64,000 nucleotides of DNA from Pararge aegeria (GCF_905163445.1 NC_053190.1:12960501-13024500); one strand, 5' to 3'; numbered from the stretch's first letter, positions 11,172-22,532 are shown. Notes: a model not told the origin generated them from the sequence alone. Made by a program: numbers and translations.

Positions 11172-13709
11172 TTAAATTTGGAAATATTAATCATCAAAAA
11201 TTTCACTTGGATATTAAATACGGCCACCATCATCATTAATATTCTACTTCTTAGCACCGACTTCCTTCCTCATTAGAGGCTTCTAAAGTTTACCTTTCAC
11301 CCTACTCCAATGAGACGTGGTGGGTTTTAACTATTGTTATCACATGTTAGCGATACTGGCTAGAGGTACTCGTCGTCACACGAAGCCTCATTTCCAACTC
11401 CATACTGTTACTGAAAATTATTTTAGCAAAACCTAACTAACAATTTTTGGAACGACTCGGGAACAGAACCCAAAAACTCGCGACCCTAAGTGGAAGATGC
11501 AAACCAAAATACCAATAAGGTAATTAGTTATTAGAGTGATATTATATTGCTACAAACGTAGCCGTATATTTAAGTCAAAATGGAGCTTAATATCAAGTAT
11601 AAGAAGCAGAAATATGATATGGCCCGACGTACGAACAGGGATATTTTTCAGTGCGCCCATTTTTCTCCCCAGCTACTTACGTTAGGAATTATATGAAACA
11701 ACTTGTTTTCCGAGACTTACTTGCTTGTGAAAGAAACTGCAATGTGTTTTTCACCAACGTTCCTTTTGTATCAATTTGTTATACGAGTGCCCTACGTGAA
11801 GTTTAATCGATATGAATAAATGGTTATGACTGAATAACCTTCAGAACGAATGGGGAAAACTCGGGACGAAAAAATGTGTTCAATCAACTCGAGCAAAGGT
11901 TTTGAAACCACGTTATTGTTCAGGTAATTTTAGTTGGTTTAACGAAGTTACAAAAACCACTAAAAAGGCTTCACCTTTTAATCAAGTGCATAGTGAAGAT
12001 TATCATATTAGCCCTCGCAATTACTTAAGAGAAAGGATTTTTTAGAGTTGACCTTCTATGTTACTTCTGATGACTAATAATAAACTGGACTACGGCGACG
12101 GCCTACTAAAACTCCATACCTAGAAATGTTTAGCCGAACAATCAGAAACCAAACGTACGACCTCATGATTTCAAACACGCTTACATCTAGAGCTCAAGGG
12201 GTTAAAAAACCTGAAAGTGATTGCCTCTGATCTTTAAAGTCCCTGAACTATATTAGGCAAAATAAAAAATTGCTAGATCTTTGCGTCTGATAATTAGTAA
12301 AAGAAAAAAAAATACTCAAAGTGCACGAGGGCAACAAAGTATTTGAATCTATATAGTCCCTTGACGCAATGCCAAAATTAAAACATTGAGCAGGCAATAA
12401 ATAGCATTTAAAGAAGATATGTAATGAAAAATATTCATAAACGTTCAATACAACAAACAAAGACTTTCCAAACAATTTTCTATCCTCGGAATGTTTTATC
12501 TCCGTCCCTCAAATATTTTATCTTTGGTGAAACCGAAGTAGGTACTAGGACCGCAGACGTGCGGAGGCAGTCAAGTCGAGAATCGAACATTCGGTATGTC
12601 AAGCAGTTAGACAAGATTTCAGACGCATTGTTGAAGTTATTCCGAGCATCCTCTCGATTACTTCGCCTTGAAAACAGATAACGCAGGGCTGACACCAACT
12701 GAAACCTTTATATTTTATGCAAACTTAGTACGATTTCTAATCTTTCCGAACACAGTTTTAGAATTTAATAGAAAATGTTCGATACATTTATGATATTAAC
12801 TTCTAATGCGTATATTTGTAACACAGCTCGGCTGTAACTTGTACTAGGCCAGTTTATTTCAAATTTCAATAGGGCTTCGAGAAGCTTCAATTAAAAACCG
12901 CACACGCTTATTATGTCCAAGTGTATACTAAATATTATTTTCACCTTGAAAAAAAACACGAACGCGTTTTGTACGTGTAATTGCCAATCAAATTTGTAAC
13001 TAATGATTATGGGATCATAATGTATTAAAACAGTTTTGATAGACAGCCGAAAACATGATAGTTTTCGTATTCATAATAACCTGGTTAAGATTACAAATTG
13101 TATGTCATTATTTTTGCTGGTGAGTCAAGGCAATGTGACCTCGACCGCGTGAATCAACCGTGAATCAGTCGATAAAGAAAGTAAGTCGTGATATAGAATT
13201 GTAGCCCTAGTACGGGAGCAACATCTCGCAAGGGTCGATAGTTTTCGAGTTTCAAAAGTCCATTACATCTCATTGAATTAATGCTTCTCACTTAAACTTC
13301 GAGTAAGACCTGAACTAGCTAAAACCTTATGTATTAAATAAAGTTGATATGGATACGAAAAATACGATTTTTTGAAATAATAAAAGAATAATGGGGTTTG
13401 TTTTCGCGTGACAATTTAGTTATAGTTTAGTTTAGGTATATCACGGTGCTCGAAACGCATGAACGCTTTCGAGGTGTGCAAACTCGCGCTAGAACACTTG
13501 GGTTTCAAGAATTATGTTCTTTCGTACGAGAAAATGAAACCCGTAAACCACGCTAGTTTTCATTAGTAGTTGGTACCTACTTAACCTTTGTTACCAATTT
13601 ACTTACCAAAAGTTTTGCGAATAATTTTTGTCGTTTATCATCAATAGAAATTGCTCTGAAACTTTTTCTTTAATATCTTACTAACTCGGAACTGTGTCTG
13701 TATCTAAAG
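11172..13709. other. Long unassigned stretch, no gene seen
   Basis: No repeat or gene could be named. Two overlapping frames on opposite strands at 12424-12698 are mutually exclusive and carry no recognisable motif. A conserved exon here cannot be excluded by eye. Confidence 0.4.
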
Positions 13710-13803
13710 TTCATCCCAGATTGAAATAGAACAGAACGTCTATGTGTGTGTTCATCCCGGATTGAAACAGCCCGTTCTACTATGATGGCCCATAGTAGAA
13801 CGG
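13710..13803. repeat. Direct repeat pair ending in a 13-bp hairpin
   Basis: GTTCATCCCAGATTGAAA (from 13710) recurs as GTTCATCCCGGATTGAAA (from 13750). Next to it CCGTTCTACTATG (13772-13784) pairs perfectly with CATAGTAGAACGG (13791-13803) around a 6-base loop. This is probably the end of an inverted-repeat element. No matching end was located. Confidence 0.7.
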
Positions 13804-15189
13804 AGTTATATTAAACTATAATTACGACGTCAAACCTATCTTGACGGACGAGCATTGCTAAAAAATGAGTAATTGATACATTTTCACTATAGATTAAGAT
13901 TTCCTTTTTCTTGCGGTGCTTCTCGGACTAGCGAAGGTTACCAGAAGGATTGCACTCTCTAATACTTACAATATGTTACGATGCCTGGTCTTTTTCTGCG
14001 CCCAACGCTTGTTTTTCCGGCAACTTTTCGCAGCATAATAAGTTGCAGGAGCTCATATACTTCGTGCCTTAGCAGGTGCTCCAGATATACAACTTTCCTG
14101 ACCTTGATGGTGTGCAAAAGTTAGCAGCGTTTTTAAAAGCGTCTACAAACTACGCGAAGAATATCGAATAATCGCTAGATTGAGTTAACAGGTCTCAAAG
14201 CCCTGTATAAATAAAAGCCGTCGCCCAATTTCCTTTTGAAAAAGGAGATGTGCCCCAGCGTAGGACCCTAATTAATATGATGGCGATAATAATGGTGTAA
14301 ACCGGGCATTGAACATAGAACTCAGTGTAGTTATTGTAACTGTTTTAGTCCACGAATCTACATAAGAAAAGCGTGAAAAAACTATGAGCTTATTCTTTTG
14401 CTCCCATACAACTTCTGAAAAGTTTTCTAAGCAAACATTCTTTTGCCGTTCTACACAAAATACCCAGACCACCCGCATCAAATCTCCCACCTGCGCTCGT
14501 ACTATATTTTTAACTACTATATTATATTATAACCTTTCTCAAAAGATTTTTTTAATCGGAATAATTTTTCCTGAATTTAGCGCTTTTTAAGCTTTCATCC
14601 CATATTTAAACAACCTTTTGAAGATGGATTCATTTTATTTACCAAACTAAACACCAGTTTTCATCGATATAAACTGTCGGATTTTCATATTCTATTTTTT
14701 AACCGTTGGGGTTAAAAATTTTATAAAGATTTTTTTTTTATCCTAACGCTAGTAATACAGATTAGCATAAACAAATGCTTCAGCTTTAATATTAGTTTTA
14801 TCAGTAAACCTATCCAGTCGTATTCGTTAGAGAGGTCGACAAAATAAAGTTTTAGCAACACAATAGAGCTATTAACTCTAGCAACTAAACTGTTCAAATA
14901 TAAGTTACCTTTATTAAACTATCGATACACCATTAGGTGTATTTGCTAAGTGCCATCCACCATCCCACAACTTTCACGAGTAAAAGAACAAATAATTCAA
15001 TTTTATACGAAGCCGTCGGATACACAGCGCTATGTAAACTAGACTGGCGAGCAAACATCGCTTTTTATTTTATTTTTAAAGGTATTTGATATGCTTTTAA
15101 AATGTTATTTTAACGTTTCAAAAGCAATTTTTCTGATGTATCTTCAAATAACTTTATATAAAAAACATTATATATTCTAAAACGCTGGC
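13804..15189. other. Unassigned stretch, no gene seen
   Basis: AT-rich sequence. The opposing frames 14272-14490 and 14384-14590 overlap and show no motif. A GGTTAAAAATT-type repeat remnant lies near 14705. Confidence 0.4.
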
Positions 15190-15415
15190 TTGCAGTCCCA
15201 CGCCGATTTTAGTCTGGGAGGTTTTGGCCGTGCCAAGTTACCACCCTGCCGACAAAGAAGTAACGCCAAGTGAGTTAGGGTTATGATGCAATGTTGTGTG
15301 GAAACCGATTAGGGGTTAATACCCGTAACAGGTAAACCCGTTGCTATTTTACAGCACCATTGATTACAGCATCATTGATTACCACCAGGTGTAATTGAGG
15401 TCAAAAAACTACCCT
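15190..15415 (+). repeat. SINE-B, 5'-truncated
   Basis: It begins inside the body (GGGAGGTTTTGGCCGTGCCA), with CCACCCTGCCGACAAAG, GAAACCGATTAGGGGTTAAT and a 3' segment ACCAGGTGTAATTGAGGTC. A short partial duplication of GATTACAGCA(C/T)CATT occurs near 15350-15380. A SINE-A follows directly. Confidence 0.75.
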
Positions 15416-15448
15416 CGGCACCGCCTGTTAACCATGTAGATAAGTTTG

Positions 15449-15707
15449 ACAGAGGACTGGCGCAGTGCGCAGCGACCCTGCTTTCTGAGTCCTAGGCCGC
15501 GGGCCGTTCAATTCCAACAACTGGAAAATGTTTGTGTGATGAACATGATTGTTTTTCAGTTTCTGGGTGTTTATCTGTATATTATGTGTATTATATTCAT
15601 AAAAATATTCAACAACTATCTTTGTTCCGATAACACAAGCGACGCTTACTTTGGGGCTAGATGGCGATGTGTGTATTGTCATATTATATTTATTTATTTA
15701 TTTATTT
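15449..15707 (+). mobile_element. SINE-A, full length
   Basis: The A box is ACTGGCGCAGTGCG. The B box is disrupted by a 3-base insertion (GGGCCGTTCAATTCC). The body and the (TATT)n tail are normal. The damaged B box suggests that this copy is no longer transcribed by Pol III. Confidence 0.88.
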
Positions 15708-15985
15708 AAGACTAACGAGCCCAAACTTTTTGTAGCGGAAATCCTAAAATCCTGTACCAATCATCAGACTAATTCCATGGTGCCGTAATATTGTAATATC
15801 ACCAAAGTACCATAGGTTTTCCATAGCTCAATAAAAATAACTTAATCAAAAATCTAAATCTAAAACTACCGAATCGTATTGGAGCAGTATAATGAGTTTA
15901 TGAACAATGACCCCTTCTTTTTAAGGGAGTATGTGCCCAAGAGATGTGCACATGATGATGGATGATTTCAACACCGCTTCGAATT
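15708..15985. other. Short unassigned stretch
   Basis: No feature recognised. Confidence 0.3.
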
Positions 15986-16045
15986 ATGTTGCTACGCTTA
16001 CTTTGGGGCTAGACGGCGATGTCTGTATCGTCGTAGTATATTTAT
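15986..16045 (+). repeat. SINE-A 3' fragment
   Basis: GCTACGCTTACTTTGGGGCT followed by AGACGGCGATGTCTGTATCG is the SINE-A body end. The head is absent. Confidence 0.75.
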
Positions 16046-16069
16046 ATAATATAATCATTACGCATATAT

Positions 16070-16210
16070 TATTTGGATATTATTTCCACTTGGGCGCCAG
16101 TGCTCTGAGAGTTGATAAAGCTGTGGGAGAAGATACATTTTTATCATTTCCCCGGGAATATAATTGTCCCCTTCCTATGCTAGCCGTGCAGGTGGGATAG
16201 CAGTCACGAG
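16070..16210 (+). repeat. Repeat-F copy 2
   Basis: CACTTGGGCGCCAGTGCTCT and CTGAGAGTTGATAAAGCTGT match copy 1 near 7636-7680. It continues through TTTATCATTTCCCCGGG to GCCGTGCAGGTGGGATAG. Non-coding; superfamily unknown. Confidence 0.55.
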
Positions 16211-16579
16211 CTTACGTAGTAGAAAAAAAAACAGTAATGTTAATGTGCTTTATTAACTTTAGACTTATATTTATTTTCGCTGTTTTTTTTTTTGTAATTA
16301 CACTAATTTGAATAGAAATGTAAACATAAAAGCCTGAGTATCTAGGCAATTAACAGGCCAAAGGTACTCAAAAATAAACTAGACTTGGTTTTGAAATAAC
16401 AACGTTTGTTGTGACTATTTTTGTAATATTTCCGAACTACAATAATTACTGACAAAAGTAACAATAATGTTAAAGTCATAAATTAGAGATTCGAGATTGC
16501 GAGATTCACTTATTCACAAGTTAAAACTGCCTTGGAAATTGGGAATTTATTTGTAACAGTGGCTCAGGTTAAAGCTTAG
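16211..16579. other. Unassigned stretch
   Basis: AT-rich; the T-run at 16278-16292 may be a retroposon tail. No gene is seen. Confidence 0.35.
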
Positions 16580-17460
16580 CGCGCACCTCGAATAAACAAG
16601 TACCTAACTGATAGATTGTTTATGGTTCTAGTTTGTGATAGAGCTCGCTCGCAAAGCCCTGAAGCAACACACTAGATTATCGTTATGCTGACGGTGTACA
16701 ACTCTACTTCGTTACTAGTTACTGGTTGTATACCAATACTGAAAACCAAAGGGTAAAAATACGAAGAGCTTTTCTGGCTGGCTTTTAAGGAAAAACGTGT
16801 TAATAAAAATTATGTATTATTCAGAATACTTTTATTGTTATAAGTTAAAGTACGTCGGTATTTAGCTATTTTTACCAGGTCTTCGACGGACAAGCACAGT
16901 AACTGATAAACTGTTTAACGCTCGAGTTTGAGATACCATTACGCAAGGCCCTGAAGCGTCGCGGTACAGTAAGTATCGTTATGCGGATGATGTAGATACA
17001 ACTCAAGTTCGTTACTAAATCCTCGGAGTGCCAATAAAAAAGACCGAAGGGTATAGATTAAAGAAGCTCTACCAAGGCATCCGCTGGCTTGCCTATTATG
17101 AAAAAATGCATTAACAATTAAGTTATATTCTAATTAAGTAATATTATAAAATACTTGTTGTATTAATAAGTGTTATTGACTTACCGACCGTTTAAAACTG
17201 CGTTAAAATCAAATTTATTTTTAACTGGGGTTCGATGGACGAGCACAGCAAACAAACAAGTAACTGATAATTTGTTCATGGCTCTAGTTTGAGATACCAG
17301 CTCCCAAAGTCCTGAAGCATCGGGGTACAGTATCGTTATGCAGACGTTGTCGGTACAACTCTAGTTCGTTACTACTTACTTGGTGTTCCCAATGCTCAAG
17401 ACTAAAGGGTAAAGATAGACAGAGCTCACTCCGCTAGAGCTCTGTTTTTCTTAGCTAAAG
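16580..17460 (+). repeat. Old three-unit tandem array, about 290-360 bp per unit
   Basis: Three diverged copies of the same module are visible. In each, TAACTGATA(A/G) precedes a GTTTGAGATACCA-like segment, then CCCTGAAGC (16657, 16949, 17310 with a T first), TATCGTTATGC, TACAACTC and GTTCGTTACTA, then AAAGGGTA. Spacing is 292 and 361 bp. The stretches between the cores vary more than the cores. In unit 3 CAGAGCTC (17420-17427) pairs with GAGCTCTG (17437-17444) and is followed by T5C. I do not recognise the module. It could be a relic satellite, an old MITE that amplified in tandem, or fragments of a lost gene family. Confidence 0.75.
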
Positions 17461-18675
17461 ATAGGTCGGTTTGAACATTAAGCTATACACAGAATACTTA
17501 TTGTAATATTTAGTGTACTCACTAGTGATTTAAATTTCAGCCTTTAGTTCGAAACGGTGTGCACGACTTAAAGTCAACGTACCCTAATCGTGAGTCGTCA
17601 CTAATAAATACAATTTAGCGGAACTCCATAACATACAGTGATTTTAAGCTATATTTGCTATACTCCGCGAAATGCGAATAATTGAGCTTAAGTTACTTTT
17701 CGTTCACTGCATTCGTCCTAAAAAAAACTTTTATTATTTAAAACATAGGTTCATTTATCGTCTATTTTTTCCTCTTAATCTGTGGGTGTTGCAAACAATC
17801 AAACTACAGCAATCGGGCAATCCTCCGAGACACTTGATTGCTACAAATATTAATTCGGCACGACATTTAGTAACTCATTCTGTTTCGTTACTTAGTAAGA
17901 AGATTCAAAAACAAAAACCTTTTGAGTTAACTTAAGTGCTATCTTATAAAGGACACGAGAACAAAGTGTCTCTACAATAGAAGCTAATAAATGTAATTTT
18001 ATTCTATCGTAGTTCATAAGAAGCCAAGTAGAATTACTTATTAGTCTGAAGGGTTAGATATTAAGTAGGTACTAAATAGGTACTTATTAAGTTATTTTTT
18101 CTTCTTAGTGATAAATGCTAACCGAGAGTGGGCACAGGCCTACTTTTGCAATGCATTTAGACACACTATCCTGCACAAATGCGGGTCGGTGGGCTTTTAA
18201 ACATTAGTTATGCTATATAAGAAAAAAAAAATCTTTTATTCAGCTGTTTAAACTGTTCGTATTTCTGTTATCTTAATTCCAAAAGTGCAATTTCCGCAAA
18301 CAATCAATATTTCATGCCTCGGTCGCTACGCTCGCAGACAAAAAATAAACAATCGACAATTTGAATGGGCAGATTGAAAATAAAAGGAACTTTGGATTTA
18401 TGGTAGACGTCTATATATAAGTTTGGATATTTTGTTTGCTCTTGAAAGTTTGTGTAGATACGAGTATAATGCGAGGTATGTATGCCTTAAAACGATTTCT
18501 CCTGAACTGTTCCTTGGAGAAACAATCATATTGCCAAGCTGTGGGACGTTAATATGCCGCTGATGATGATGATGATGATGACAATATATAATTTGCCGAT
18601 CATAAACCAGTTAGGCTACTTTACCTTTACCTTTTGTCTAACGGTTGGTTTTTTGTCATATAATAATCATTAAAA
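17461..18675. other. Unassigned stretch, no gene seen
   Basis: The 87-codon frame at 17672-17935 has no motif. A (GAT)n microsatellite of about seven units lies near 18561-18580 and may be the end of a lost SINE-C. Confidence 0.4.
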
Positions 18676-18745
18676 GCACGCCAACCCGCATTGGATCAGG
18701 GTGGCGTGTATAAGTTCTTGAACCTTTCCTCTTCTCCAGCAGTTG
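18676..18745 (+). repeat. RTE-type LINE 3' tail fragment
   Basis: GCACGCCAACCCGCATTGGA followed by TCAGGGTGGCGTGTATAAG is the familiar 3' untranslated phrase of lepidopteran RTE elements. A diverged copy lies at 42815. Confidence 0.6.
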
Positions 18746-18879
18746 AATTGAATGCTATTTTTTCACTACAACTATAATTTATTTTGCCACTTAACCATGA
18801 CAGGTATTTCAAATTTCATGTTTATTCTTTAAAATAATTGTTTTATAAATATAACCTAAAATAAACTATTTCAAACTAA

Positions 18880-19225
18880 ATAAAATCTAAAACGTACTCG
18901 AAACCACCGCAGCGAGGCACAGTTCCTGAGATGCTGGCAGCATTGCCCCTTTGGATGGCCAAACTAATTCGTTGGCCAAGGTAACTCTAGGATCACCGGT
19001 AGAACTTAGCTCTAACTTTATTTTATTTTTTTTATTAGTGTTTTTACCTACACTTCGAGGAATTATCAATTTTATAAATTTAAAATGCATATAAAAATTT
19101 TCGGAACCGACAGGATTTGAACCTGCGACTCTCTGGCAATCGCGGCCAGACGGTAGGAGAGCCGTAGCTGAATTGAAAACGCATTTTAAATTTATAAAAC
19201 TTAGCTCTAGACTATAATCACACCT
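18880..19225 (-). pseudogene. Interspersed repeat with decayed coding piece, split by a retroposon
   Basis: On the minus strand one frame reads GQRISLAIQRGNAASISGT at about 18925-18985, a string I associate with a widespread lepidopteran repeat of probable non-LTR origin. Downstream on that strand the sequence becomes AT-rich. The fragment is interrupted by the element at 19015-19197. No start and no complete domain is present. Confidence 0.55.
19015..19197 (-). mobile_element. tRNA-like retroposon with a 12-bp target duplication
   Basis: The 12-mer AACTTAGCTCTA occurs at 19003-19014 and again at 19198-19209, flanking 183 bp. On the minus strand the insert carries GCAGGTTCAAATCCTGT, a complete T-arm and B box (19108-19130), and ends in an A-rich AAAAAAATAAAATAAAGT tail next to the duplication. 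This is the signature of target-primed retroposition. Odd feature: 19070-19088 and 19181-19199 are perfect 19-bp inverted repeats around the tRNA-like part, the outer one running two bases into the duplication. No acceptor stem pairs, so it is not a tRNA gene. Confidence 0.85.
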
Positions 19226-19365
19226 GGTGGTAAATTAAGATTTAAAAAAAAATCTAAGTCAGTCTGTTTGTAATGACTCTACCACTGATTCGGAAGGCAG
19301 ATTCTATTGAGAAGAAGCTGGCAAGAAACTCAGCAGATTGCTCTGTTTCAACATAATTTTACAGT
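19226..19365 (-). repeat. LINE 3' UTR fragment
   Basis: On the minus strand, TTTCTTGCCAGCTTCTTCTC then AGAATCTGCCTTCCGAATCA then GGTAGAGTCA matches the 3' untranslated region of the LINE at 51660-51740 on the plus strand. No coding sequence is left. Confidence 0.7.
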
Positions 19366-19411
19366 TTAATAATCATTATATGTTTTATTTTTTGTTAGAG
19401 ATGAAAACGTA

Positions 19412-19575
19412 TGCTTCAGCCTAAGATAGGTAGCTGGCTAACCTGTTAGGGGTATGGTAGTTAAATAAAACCATACTGCTAACCGATTTCAAAACGCCGT
19501 ATAGTTAAATCGATTCACGACTCGATTTCGTCGGTAGGTAACTAGCCACGGCCAAAGCCTCGAGGCAAAGGCGCA
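19412..19575 (-). repeat. SINE-B 3' half, interrupted by SINE-A
   Basis: Minus-strand SINE-B body: GCCTCGAGGCTTTGGCCGTG, then the CGGCGTTTTGAAATCGGTTA-type segment and GGTTAGCCAGCTACC. The SINE-A that follows at 19576 starts where the SINE-B head should be, so SINE-A probably landed in or next to it. Confidence 0.75.
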
Positions 19576-19840
19576 TGACGGCCGATTGGCGTAGGGCAGC
19601 GACACTGCTTTCTGAGTCCAAGGCCGTGGGTTCGATTCCCACAACTGGACAATATCTGTGTGATGAACATGAATGTTTTTCAGTGACTGGGTGTTTATCT
19701 ATATACTATAAGTATTTATGTATATTATTTCATATAGGTACATTATTCATCAGTTATCTTAGACCCATAACACAAGCTACGCTTAGTTTTGGACTAGATG
19801 GAGATGTGTGTAGTCGTATATTTATTTATTTTACTTATTT
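19576..19840 (+). mobile_element. SINE-A, near full length
   Basis: Head ACGGCCGATTGGCGTAGGG (damaged A box) and intact B box GGGTTCGATTCCC. The body and the TTTATTTATTTTACTTATT tail are present. Confidence 0.88.
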
Positions 19841-19896
19841 ATTCGTATGCCGAAGATGAGATAATACTTTACCATCCCTGATAATATAAACGAATG
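19841..19896. other. Short spacer
   Basis: No feature recognised. Confidence 0.3.
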
Positions 19897-20052
19897 ACAA
19901 TCGTTGGCACTAATATTAACGTTATAAATAGGGATGTTCAGCTAAAGCCCACTTAAATAATCGTAAACCGGTGTTAGTGGTCATTCACAGCACTTGCGCT
20001 TCGCTTTTGTCGCTTTCATTTCGCTTTGTACACGAAAACGGGAAAGGAAAAG
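19897..20052 (+). repeat. Repeat-G copy 1
   Basis: It contains AATATTAACGTTATAAAT, CGGTGTTAGTGGTCATTCAC and CTTTTGTCGCTTTCATTTCG. The same sequence in reverse orientation occupies 50686-50832. Non-coding; class unknown. Confidence 0.7.
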
Positions 20053-20317
20053 AAAATTCGGTATTTCCGAAGCGCTATCAAGGCTTGATTCGATATAGAA
20101 TCCAAAAATAGCTGTTACGAAAAATTCGAAAAAATTTTCTATAGATAACTTTCGAATATCTTAATAGTAAAACGAACATACTTTCAGTAGGATCTCAAAC
20201 AAAAAAAAAATGATTGATTTTTTTGCTACTTTGGTGATAACGTGAAAAATATTCTCAGTTGTAGTTTGCTAAACTCTCTACACAAGATCCTCTTTCGCTG
20301 AAATAATAAATATAGGT
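20053..20317. other. Unassigned stretch
   Basis: Imperfect TTCGAAAA-type repeats occur near 20125-20160. No gene is seen. Confidence 0.3.
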
Positions 20318-20402
20318 ACTATGACAATAACACACACGTCGCCATCGAGCCCCAAAGTAAGCGTAGCTTGTGTTATGGGTACTAAAATGACTGATGATAT
20401 AT
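20318..20402 (-). repeat. SINE-A 3' fragment
   Basis: Minus-strand CATAACACAAGCTACGCTTA and CTTTGGGGCTCGATGGCGAC. The head is missing. Confidence 0.75.
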
Positions 20403-20551
20403 AATATTGACCGGTTGACTATTTTTGTAAACTTTTCATTGTAGATTCGAAACAAAAAACGGTTTACAAAATGCTTAAACTTAATGCTGATAGTGCATTT
20501 TCTACCAGTCAACCTTCGGACGTGCGAGAAAACTTTCTGTGAGTGTGTAAA

Positions 20552-20740
20552 TTTTTTTTTTTTTTTTTACTGTGTGTTAAAATCTACTTATATATATTAT
20601 GTTTGTTATATATTTATATATATTATGTATATTTTCTATTTATATATCATGTATATTTTATATTTATATATTACGTATATTTATTTAAATTATATATGTA
20701 TTTGTATCTTTACATTTTGGTATTTATGTATATCTATCAA
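20552..20740. repeat. Low-complexity T run and TATA-rich tract
   Basis: A run of about 17 T (20552-20569) is followed by imperfect TATATTTATA units to about 20735. The open frames here are products of the low complexity and are not genes. Confidence 0.8.
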
Positions 20741-20783
20741 CACTCTTGGCACTATCCCGTTCTCTTGCTGTAAGACCTATCTA

Positions 20784-20936
20784 CAAAGGTTGCCTGTAAG
20801 AGATTGCTTGCAGCAATAAGGCCGCCTTTGCATGTCTACATTGTGTACTGTATACTCCTTACTGTTTCTTTTCCTGTATGTTATACGTGCAATAAAGTTT
20901 TTGTTCTTCTTCTTCTTCTTCTTCTTTATTATCACT
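20784..20936 (+). repeat. LINE-type 3' tail with conserved hairpin, copy 2
   Basis: GGTTGCCTGTAAGAGATTGC leads into the hairpin ATTGCT (20803-20808) with AGCAAT (20812-20817), then AAGGCCGCCTTTGCATG, a CAATAAAG signal at 20890 and a (TTC)n tail. Compared with copy 1, one stem pair has changed from C-G to T-A on both sides. Confidence 0.72.
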
Positions 20937-21435
20937 ATGATACGGAATAAGCTTCTAATTAGGGAATTAAAAAAAGCCACCAGTAAAAAATGGAGGAGAT
21001 ATTCGCATCATCAAAAGGGTATCTACTTACCTATACTCCCTAATTGATGAGGAGAACAAGTGGCGTTTTCAAAGTAGGTAATTAGACGCGCAAATATTTA
21101 TTTCAATTAGCACGCCCTTCTAAGCGCCTGCGATTGACTGCAAAGGAAAGTGACATCGGAGAGAAAAAGGGTTATTTCTTAAAGGATTGGAATTTTGAGT
21201 GGGTGCTTACTTCTTAAGCCTTTGACGAGTCTAATTAAGTAGGTTAAGAGCATTATTTCCTTACTGTTTGTACCATTTCGTCCGCTCTTGTGAATTGACG
21301 ACCATGCTGCGTTTGAAAGAGTGAGTCCGCTGAACCAACGCGGCACAGAGTGGAACTAAGGAAATAAACCATGATAAATAATGGATACGTTACATTATTT
21401 CAAAATATAAATTATAAGAAGTGCTGATAGCCCCG
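20937..21435. other. Unassigned stretch
   Basis: No gene is seen. Confidence 0.35.
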
Positions 21436-21725
21436 TGGAAGCAGTGATAGCCCAGTGGGTAGGTATTAGACTTCACTTTGGTAGGGCGAGTTCGAATCCC
21501 AGCACGCACCTCTAACTTTTGTAAGTTATGTGCGTTTTAATCAATTCAAATATCACTTGCCTCAACGGTAAAGGAAAACATTGTAAGAAAACCTGCATGC
21601 CTGAGAGTTCTCCATAATGTTCTCAAATGTGTGAAGTCCACCAATCCGTTATGAGTCAGCGTGGTGGACTACAGCCTTAACCTCTTCTCATTAAGAGAGG
21701 AGACCCGCGTTCCATTATACCTAAT
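21436..21725 (+). mobile_element. SINE-C, near full length
   Basis: tRNA-derived head GCAGTGATAGCCCAGTGGGT (A box) and GCGAGTTCGAATCCCAGC (B box). The body has ACCTCTAACTTTTGTAAGTT, CGGTAAAGGAAAACATTGTA, CCAATCCGTTATGAGTCAGC and GTGGTGGACTACAGCCTTAA. The usual GAT-rich tail is not obvious in this copy. Confidence 0.85.
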
Positions 21726-22532
21726 GTAAAATGCTATTAACGCTATTTTGATGGTTAACGGAAGGTTCGAGTTTTAAACCCTAATTGAACAACTTTGATA
21801 CTTTTACGCTTTATTCCCGGTGCAGAATAATTTTAACACATGGGTTTATATTCATGTTGCCATAGCAAACTATCTTTTGGATTACATGACCCCTGTTTCG
21901 CCCCCCTAACCTTTACATACGTATACAGCAAATATATGAACTCGACGTTCTTGTTGATAGAATCAAGTTTATTACTATGCAAAATGCTGTCAGATATGTT
22001 TACTATTTTATAGACGCTTATATTTCGCCTAGGTCTCAATTGTTAGCAATTTCATGCATGTTGACTTTTCTCACGAATTCTTAAAGTGCTTTTGGCTTTT
22101 GAATCTGCTTACGTATTATTTTAATTTACTCCAAGCCACTCGAATTTATACAATGAAATGAATGTAAAAATATTCTGGCGCCGAAAAGCTCAAAAATACG
22201 TAATGTCACATTTATTTCGTAAAGTGGGTAAATAATTATTCTTTTAACAATTGTATCATTATCACATTTATATAGATATTATTATCACATTTAAACGAAT
22301 ATTCTATTTATTCTTATTTAGTTAATGAAACGTTTTAAAGGAATAATTATGCAAGACACCTCACGGTGTCTTAGTCGTTTTCACGTAGAATGAAATGTTA
22401 TTCGCGTATAGAATGTGTTTCTAAATCTATAACTACTTTAATAAATAAATCTTGAAAGAGCGTTAAGTGAAAACGAAGTGACAACATAGGTAGGTGACGC
22501 TGCTCGGTAGGTTAAGATATATATTGTCTACT
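21726..22532. other. Unassigned stretch, no gene seen
   Basis: AT-rich. The frame 21833-22039 has no motif. A tandem-like TTATCACATTTA pair lies near 22258-22292. Confidence 0.35.

Noticed and set aside
12424..12698. Opposed open frames of 85 and 72 codons
   Set aside because: They overlap on opposite strands without any motif. An exon cannot be told from noise here.
19105..19175. Possible tRNA gene on the minus strand
   Set aside because: The T-arm is good but the acceptor stem does not pair, and the whole piece is inside a retroposon with a 12-bp duplication.
20484..20819. 111-codon and 76-codon plus-strand frames rich in Tyr, Ile and Phe
   Set aside because: They translate a T run and TATA-rich low-complexity DNA. 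No membrane protein is supported.
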